64,000 bases of DNA from Lolium rigidum (lineage: Eukaryota > Streptophyta > Magnoliopsida > Poales > Poaceae), in the NCBI RefSeq assembly GCF_022539505.1, contig NC_061514.1, forward strand, positions 337,387,090 to 337,451,089, given 5' to 3'. Under the pieces are notes generated by a model that saw only the letters and a program-made list of their open reading frames with translations, searched no databases and was not told the DNA's origin. The position numbers and the translations under genes are program-made. Each line of letters opens with the position of its first letter. The first letter of the stretch is position 1. Of the stretch, positions 57,152-64,000 are shown piece by piece.

Positions 57152-58426
57152 TGATGACCCACAAGTATAGGGGATCGCAGCAGTCTTCGCGGGTAGTATA
57201 ACCCAATTTATTGATTCGACACAAGGGGAGACAAAGAACACTTGGAAGCCTTAACAGCGGAGTTGTCAATTCAGCTGCACCTGGAAACAGACTTGCTCGC
57301 AAGAGTTTATCAGTAATGCAGTTTTATAGCAGTAGCAGTAGTGAAATAACAGCAGCAGAGTAACAGAGACAGCAGTAGTGATTATAGTAAACAGCAGGAT
57401 TAAAGTATTGTAGGCACGAGGACGGATAACGGGCGTTGCATGGATGAGAGAAACTCATGTAACAATCATAGCAGGGCATTTGCAGATAATAATAAAACAG
57501 TGTCCAAGTACAAAGCAATCAATAGGCATGTGTTCCAATTATAGTCGTACGTGCTCGCAATGAGAAACTTGCACAACATCTTTTGTCCTACCAGCCGGTG
57601 GCAGCCGGGCCTCAAGGGAATCTACTTGGATATTAAGGTACTCCTTTTAATAGAGTACCGGAGCAAAGCATTAACACTCCGTGAACACATGTGATCCTCA
57701 CGTCACTACCATCCCCTCCGGTTGTCCCGATTCTTGTCACTTCGGGGCCATTGGTTCCGGACAGCGACATGTGTATACAACTTGCAGGTAAGACCATAAA
57801 CAATGAATATCATGATGAAACAATAACATGTTCAGATCTGAGATCATGGCACTCGGGCCCTAGTGACAAGCATTAAGCATAACAAGTTGCAACAATATCA
57901 TCAAAGTACCAATTACGGACACTAGGCACTATGCCCTAACAATCTTATGCTATTACATGACCAATCTCATCCAATCCCTACCATCCCCTTCGGCCTACAG
58001 CGGGGGAATTACTCACACATGGATGGGGGAAGCATGGCTGGTTGATGGAGAGGCGTCGGTGGTGATGATGGCGATGATCTCCTCCAATTCACTACAAGAA
58101 AAGTTGCCATGGCCGACGAAGTTGAAGTCGCTCCGTGGTTGCTGGTGTACCATGGCCGACGATTTTTGGTCCCTCCGTGGTGCATGTCAAAACTTTTTTT
58201 TCTCGTTTTTGAGGCCACCTAGCCCGACGAAAGCGGCCAAAACGTCGCGTATGGTGGCCCGGGACGTGGTGCATCTCGAAATCTCGGGTTCGCCGGCCGA
58301 GTCAACGCAAATCCGCACCGCCGAGGGATGTAGGGCCCGGATGGCAGCCTCTCTCGGCATTGTTTTTTTCTCGATCGCGCCATCTCGTTCAACGTTCTCC
58401 GATCGAGCCGTTTACGATGCAGGATC

Positions 58427-59503
58427 ATGGGTCCCGCATGTCATCCTCTATGAACCAAAATTCTTACTATTCTTGGATTTTTTTGACCCCCTGATTTCTG
58501 GCTACTTCCTTTTTCTTTTGATCCCTTGCCGCCTTGGAAACGTTGAGACCGCTGCCGCTAAATGGGACCCGCATGTCATCCTCTATGTGCAATCAACTTT
58601 CTTTTCTTGGAGTTTTTTTTGGCACCTCAAATTTGGTCACTTGCCTTTTTCTTTCGATCCCCTGCCGCCTCTCAAACGGTGATACCGCTGCCGCTAACCT
58701 GGGACCCGCATGTCATGCTCTATGTACTATAAAACTTTCTTTTCTTGAATTATTTTTGGCTCCTCATATTTGGTCACTTACCTTTTTCTTTCGATCCCCT
58801 CGCCGCCTCTCAAACGGTGATACCGCTGCTGCTAAATGGGACCCGCATGTCATCCTCTATGTACTATAAAACTTTCTTTTCTTGAATTATTTTTGGCTCC
58901 TCATATTTTTTCACTTGCCTTTTTCTTTCGATCCCCTGCCGCCACTCAAACGGTGATACCGCTGCTGCTAAATGGGACCCGCATGTCATCCTCTATGTAC
59001 TATAAAACTTTATTTTCTTGAATTATTTTTGGCTCCTGATATTTTTTCATTTGCCTTTTTCTTTCGATCTCATGCCACGTTTGAAACATTGAGGAACCTG
59101 CAGGCTCATGGGACCCGCATGTCATCCTCTATGTACTATAAAAGTTCATTTTCTTGGTTTTTTTTCACCCTCCGATTTTTGGCAATTTCTTTTTTCTTTT
59201 GATCCCCTGCCGCCTCTCAAACGGTGATACCGCGGCTGCTAAATGGGACCCGCATGTCATCCTCTATGTACTATAAAACTTTCTTTTCTTGAATTATTTT
59301 TGGCTCCTCATATTTGGTCACTTGCCTTTTTCTTTCGATCTCATGCCACGTTTGAAACGTTGAGCAACCTGCTGGCTCATGGGACCCGCATGTCATCCTC
59401 TATGTGCTATAAAAGTTTATTTTCTTTATTTTTTTTCACCCTCCGATTTTTGGCTATTTCCTTTTTCTTTTGATCCCCCGCCGCCTTGGAAACGTTGGGT
59501 AAG
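58427..59503. repeat. Tandem array, ~136-bp unit, about eight copies
   Basis: The marker GGGACCCGCATGTCATCCTC recurs at 58563, 58701, 58838, 58974, 59110, 59245 and 59381, with a variant at 58429, giving spacings of 134-138 bp. Units contain ACTATAAAA and a T-rich run. Short frames repeat with the array and are not genes. The array runs up to the assembly gap. Confidence 0.93.
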
Positions 59504-59603
59504 NNNNNNNNNNNNNNNNNNNNNNNNNNNNNNNNNNNNNNNNNNNNNNNNNNNNNNNNNNNNNNNNNNNNNNNNNNNNNNNNNNNNNNNNNNNNNNNNN
59601 NNN
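59504..59603. other. Assembly gap (100 N)
   Basis: A run of exactly 100 N follows the tandem array. This is the conventional placeholder for a gap of unknown size. Confidence 0.99.
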
Positions 59604-60294
59604 CATGACGTCGCCAGTCAACGGGCTCCCGGAAACACTTGGGCAACGGTCCGATTTTCCGTGGCGGAAGAGCGCCCAAGCGCGACGGACCGAAAAAATC
59701 GTCGTAGGACTTTGCCTCGACGCGGCTTTCCACAACAGAACCCATATCGTCGGGTTAGGCCCATAGGCGACGAAAAATTCCCCTTAGCGGACGATTTTGA
59801 GACGTTGTCTATCAGAACTTTTCTTGTAGTGATTCCCCGTCCCGGCGGAGTGCCAGAACGGAGACTTCTGGCTCCCGAGACGGAGTTTCGCGATGTGGCG
59901 GCGTTCTGGAGGCTTTCTGGCGACTTCGACTTCTCTCTGTGCGTTTTTAGGTCGAAGGCATTAAGTAGCCCGAAGGAGGGCGTCGGAGGCCGGCCGAGGG
60001 GGCCACACCACATGGCCACGCGGGCCCCCCTGGGCCGCGCCGCCCTATGGTGTGGGGCCCTCGGGCCTCCACCTGGCTTGTCCTTCTGGCTCCGCCAATA
60101 TTCTGTGAAAATAGGGCCTTCTGCATATATTCCGAGGATTTTCCTGAAAGTTGGATTTCTGCACAAAAACGAGACACCGTAGCGGTTCAGCTGAAAACAA
60201 CGTTAGTCCGTGTTAGTTGCATCCAAAATACACAAATTAGAGGCAAAACAATAGCAAAAGTGTTCGGGAAAGTAGATACGTTTTGGACGTATCA

Positions 60295-63200
60295 ACTCCC
60301 CCAAGCTTAGCTTATTGCTTGTCCTCAAGCAATTCAGTTAACAACTGAGCGATAAAAGAACTTTCACGAACACATTTGTTCATATGATGTATATATTCTC
60401 ATGCTATGGCTAACACTTAGGCAGTTCATAATAAGATGCATGCAAATAAGATCGTCTAACAGCTATGTCAATCATGGAAAGGTACCAACAATTAATAATA
60501 AGCATCATGAATCATGTATATAAGCAGGATTGCAATGTTCATAATAGAGTATGATAAAGTGGTATCTCGCTTGCCCGTATTTGATCGGCAAAACATAAAT
60601 GCCCATGCACCTCTAGAGTTCATAGAAAGACTAGAAGTAGTGATTGTCAAAGATAAAAGCATCAAAGTTATACCACAATCAATCATATTTTGAGACAAGC
60701 ATATTATACTAAGAATGATAGTTGTGCTCTCAAGATAGTGCTCAAAGAAAGAATGGAGACACAACACAAAAGTAAAAGATTGACCCTTCGCAGAGGGAAG
60801 CAGGGATTAACATGCGCTAGACCTTTTCATTTTTAAAATCAGGAGTAAAATTATTTTGAGAGGTGTTTGTTGTTGTCAACGAATGGTAATGGGTACACTA
60901 ACTACCTCGCCAACCGGACTTTCAAGAGCGGCTCCCATGAAGGACGTTATCTCTACCAGCAAGGTAGATCATCCCTCTTCTCTTTTGTTTACACACGTAT
61001 TTTAGTTTTATTATGAGTGACACTCCCCCCAACCTTTGCTTACACAAGCCATGGCTAACCGAATCCTCGGGTGCCTTCCATCAATCACATACCATGGAGG
61101 AGTGTCTATTTGCAAAATTAAGTTGCTTACTGATGAATCCGAGCAAAACATGTGAAGAGAATTATTGATGAAGTTCGATTAATCGGGGCTGGGAACCCCA
61201 TTGCCAGCTCTTTTTGCAAAATTATTGGATAAGCGGGTGTGCCACTAGTCCATATGAAAGTCCGTCAAGAGTAAATGACAAGGTTGAAACTTAAACACCA
61301 CATACTTCCTCATGAGCTATGAAACATTAACACAAATTGAGAAGCATTTTGAAGGTTTTAAAGGTAGCGCATGAGAATTTACTTGGAATGGTTTGAAATG
61401 CCATGCATAGGTATTTATGGTGGACACTTTGGAACAACTTGGTTTTCAGGTGTTTGGAAGCACGAGCAGCGTTCCCTCTCAGTACAAGTGAAGGCTAGCA
61501 AAAGACTAGGGAGCGACAAATCAAGAGAGCAGTAACTGTCATAATCATGCTTGCGGCAAAATAAATTAACGGAGGCATAAAGGTGATACAAGAACTCTGA
61601 AGCGATATAAATCATCAAGGCTTAATTGACTTTTTGTTCAGTCATATGAATGCGTGAGCATGTGCCAAGTCGATATAAATGAATTATTCAGAGGAGGATA
61701 CCACAATGCCATACTTACTTATGAATAAAACAATGCAAGCAAACATCCATGACATGCTACTCATATTAATAAATTGGAGCTAAACATGAGAGATCATGAA
61801 CTACTAGACTTTCTCAAATAACATATACCTCACATGAACCAACTAAGCATGCTCACATGGATGAGTATATGTACAAGAATGAAAACAAATAGAGTTCATA
61901 CCAGCCTCTCACCACAATCCAATTGTCGTAGATCGTCATTATTGCCTTTCACTTGTGTAACTTGGATAATATGAAATGAAAACCACGCTCCAGCCACCGA
62001 AGACCATTGAACTCAAGATGATCTTTACAAACCAAAGAAGAACAGCAAATATTTTTGGATTTTTCGAATTGGAAACAAGAACAAAGGAAACAAACAAACA
62101 AAGCAAAATCTTTTTGGGTTTTCTTGTAGCAAACTAGCAATAGCAAATAAAGAGAAACAAATGCAAGAAACCAAAACAAACAAATGGTGAAGAGAAACAA
62201 CAGAAATATTTTTGGTCTTTTTGTGTTTTGGGAAGGAAACAAAGCAAAAACAAGAAATGGCAAACTAGAAAAGTCACATAAACACAAAGCAGCAGAAATT
62301 CGTCAAACTTGACAGCAGTACAGTACCCGATTTTTAATAAATTCTTCCACTGCTCAAATCGAAAAGTGTTCAACTAATGAAAGTTAGATAACAACCTGGG
62401 GAACATGCACAAAAATTGGCTTCACAAAATACTGTTTTGGCTATTTGTGAGAATTTTTTCGGTAACAGTCTAGAATCTGTTTTCAGGCAGCACTTCCCCA
62501 AATATCATCTCCCTCTCATTAGAAAACCACTCAAACAAACTAAACAAGTATATACAAGTATCCAGCAATCATAATATGCAAAGAATGAGTGATGCCGGTA
62601 TACCTCCCCCCAAGCTTAGGCTTTTGGCCTAAGTGGAGTTCAACCCCAGCGAGGGTCGCTGTTCCTCGCCGGTGGATAATGCATGGCGTAGTCATAGTAA
62701 GGTTCCTGTGCAGAAGAAAAGCGTGGAGGCTCCACATGCCCAAAATGTTGATGCGAGGAACTTGCTGCATCGGATGATGAGTCGAGGTGTTCCTCGGCCT
62801 CCTCCGTGTTGTCTCTTGCATGATGGCCTCCTCCCTCTATGTGTGCATTCAGTGCACCTTCCGTGACCGACCAATCCTCCCTGGAATCAAGGTTAAATAG
62901 AACAGGCGCGAGCAATCTTACTAGTTTTTCGAGTTTTCTTAGTTATTCTCCAAACTTTCTTATAAAATGTCATCTTGTAGAACAGGTTACCCAAATTAGA
63001 TGAATCAGAAACAAATTCATGTTTAATCATAGAGACTATGTCAAGTTTTTCTATGGGAAGTTGAATATCAAGATGATGAGGTTCTACATTATGCAAAGCT
63101 AATAAACGAGAGACGATGAGACCTCCACAAATTCCACCTTTCTCACGGTTAGTAGTAAGTCTATAAGCTATCAATGCCCCCAAATTATAAGTCTTACTAC

Positions 63201-63920
63201 CTTGCAGTGCCGCAGCTAGAAAAGCTACATCTTGGATAGATAGTTTACCACCACTCTTTCTAGCAAGAACGCATTTAGTAATGAAATAAGCAAAGTAGCG
63301 GATAGCTGGGAGTTGAATGCTAGTGATTTTACCACCATCCTCTGAGAAACTCCTTCCATGACAAATCATCTCGAAGAGGCTTAAGAGCTCTCGCGGCGAT
63401 CCCCTTATCTTCTCGCATGATCCCCATTGCGGTACTCTAATTGCTGTACAAAAATCATTGAATGGCAAGTTGACAGCTTTATTATAAATCTTATACTAAA
63501 CCATGGGGTTAGATCGCGACCAATTGAACTTAAAGTCCTGCACAACAGACATAGTCAATTTTGCGTATTGGCATGGTTCTCCATCAACGAATTCATTCAA
63601 TCCTGCACGAGAAATTAGACTCTGAACATCTTCCAATATTCCTGCGCTTCTCATGAAATCTGTGCACGGGTAGTAAGAGGGGTATACTCCCTCTTCACGG
63701 TTCACTCTCATGACTTGTTGCACCTCCAATTCTTGTTGGTTTAGTTGATATCTATTCCACTCCATTTTCTGAAATTTTTCAACAAACAATATAAAACTTG
63801 ATTTGGTGACATATAATCAAGGGGAACTACTATAGGAACTTGCTAGAGTACTAATCATGCATCAAAACTAGTTTATACAAATTAGAACAAGCATGCAAGC
63901 TCACTAAACATGTTACCTAC
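60295..63920 (-). mobile_element. Internal part of the gypsy element, post-pol region
   Basis: This is the sequence between the polypurine tract at 60295 and an LTR piece at 63921. It contains only the additional ORF remnant at 62640-63789. No gag, protease, reverse transcriptase or integrase is present. The part 60310-62600 is AT-rich with no gene seen. Confidence 0.75.
62640..63789 (-). pseudogene. Additional ORF of the gypsy element (unknown function)
   Basis: The minus-strand frame starts at 63789 (MEWNRYQLNQQELEVQQVMR) and meets a TAG stop at about 63496. It goes on through 63468-62893 (LPFNDFCTAIRVPQWGSCEK, LSLFEMICHGRSF, AIRYFAYFITKCVLARKSGG) and continues in a shifted frame to 62640 (ending in NSDPRWG). 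It resembles the extra, non-pol frame that some Tat/Athila-type plant elements carry near their 3' end. Its function is not established. One nonsense change and one frameshift inactivate it. Confidence 0.7.
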
Positions 63921-64000
63921 AGAACGGAGACTTCTGGCTCCCGAGACGGAGTTTCGCGATGTGGCGGCGTTCTGGAGGCTTTCTGGCGACTTCGACTTCT
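63921..64000 (-). repeat. LTR piece, continuing beyond the window
   Basis: From 63921 the sequence equals 59855-59934 of the LTR, with a constant offset of 4066. It starts in the middle of the LTR, so part of this LTR and everything that normally lies between it and the additional ORF is missing. Confidence 0.88.

Larger units (their letters stand above)
58090..59831. mobile_element. Non-autonomous CACTA (CMC) transposon
   Basis: Both ends carry the 16-bp inverted repeat CACTACAAGAAAAGTT, and a 3-bp target duplication ATT flanks it (58087-58089 and 59832-59834). No transposase is visible. The interior is mostly a ~136-bp tandem array, and the 100-N gap lies within it, so the true length is unknown. 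Next to the ends are short GGCCGACGA-type motifs (58110-58160) that may be subterminal repeats. Confidence 0.92.
57152..60294 (-). repeat. 3' LTR of a gypsy element, split by a CACTA transposon
   Basis: The LTR has TG...CA ends (plus strand TGATGACCCACAAG to GGACGTATCA). Without the CACTA element (58090-59831) and one copy of its 3-bp TSD it is about 1.4 kb. A polypurine tract (AGCTTGGGGGAGT on the minus strand, 60295-60307) follows to the right, so this is the downstream LTR of a minus-strand element whose body lies at 60295 onward. Its first bases on the minus strand form a hairpin, GATACGT...ACGTATC. Confidence 0.85.

Noticed and set aside
58427..59503. CRISPR-like array
   Set aside because: Units are ~136 bp and contiguous with no unique spacers, in plant DNA within a CACTA element. 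This is an ordinary tandem repeat.
59379..60182. A 267-codon open frame through the N run
   Set aside because: It crosses unknown bases and joins CACTA sequence to LTR sequence. It has no biological meaning.

Overview
The window is plant nuclear DNA, most likely from a Pooideae grass of the wheat/barley group (Triticeae). I base this on several repeat families that I recognise from those genomes, on a monocot-type DUF1618 gene, and on GC-rich grass coding sequence set in AT-rich nested transposons. A run of 100 Ns at 59504-59603 shows it is a scaffolded assembly. Only two genes look intact: a carboxylesterase of the alpha/beta-hydrolase-3 (CXE) family at 15606-16664 (+) and a DUF1618 protein at 40482-41831 (+). 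Almost everything else is transposable elements, many with exact ends and target-site duplications (TSDs) that can be read by eye.

Layout. 1-859: part of a Ty3/gypsy-type LTR. 860-3630: a decayed gypsy element on the minus strand (gag remnant, primer-binding site, 1169-bp LTR). 4720-6790: a decayed Ty1/copia polyprotein (+). 7283-8091: a 5'-truncated LINE with a 16-bp TSD. 8480-15605: an area built from repeated copies of the upstream region of the carboxylesterase gene, broken up by retroposons (9713-10519; 14984-15445) and LINE scraps. 15606-16664: the carboxylesterase.

16900-39951: one roughly 6.3-kb LINE on the minus strand, split by three later insertions. These are a 3409-bp non-autonomous Helitron (16935-20343), a 1593-bp solo LTR (23927-25519, TSD CCAAG) and an 11,746-bp gypsy element with 4.7-kb LTRs (26101-37846, TSD CAAAC) that carries gag but no pol. 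On the far side of the LINE, the last ~400 bp of the carboxylesterase locus occurs a second time (39982-40388), directly in front of the DUF1618 gene.

42091-42537: a PIF/Harbinger-type MITE with TTA TSDs. 42654-43886: short tandem duplications. 44100-47790: retroelement-derived sequence without a recognisable gene, ending in a gypsy LTR and primer-binding site. 47873-57031: a second, older member of the same gypsy family on the minus strand, with decayed pol and an in-frame gag-RT deletion. 57152-60294: an LTR of another gypsy family, split by a CACTA transposon (58090-59831) that holds a ~136-bp tandem array and the assembly gap. 60295-64000: the internal part of that element, with a broken additional ORF and another LTR piece.

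No operon logic applies. The most informative relationships are the nesting order, the repeated carboxylesterase promoter modules, the duplicated carboxylesterase 3' end, and a poorly known ORF upstream of gag that is shared by the two related gypsy elements. I found no tRNA, rRNA or CRISPR array.
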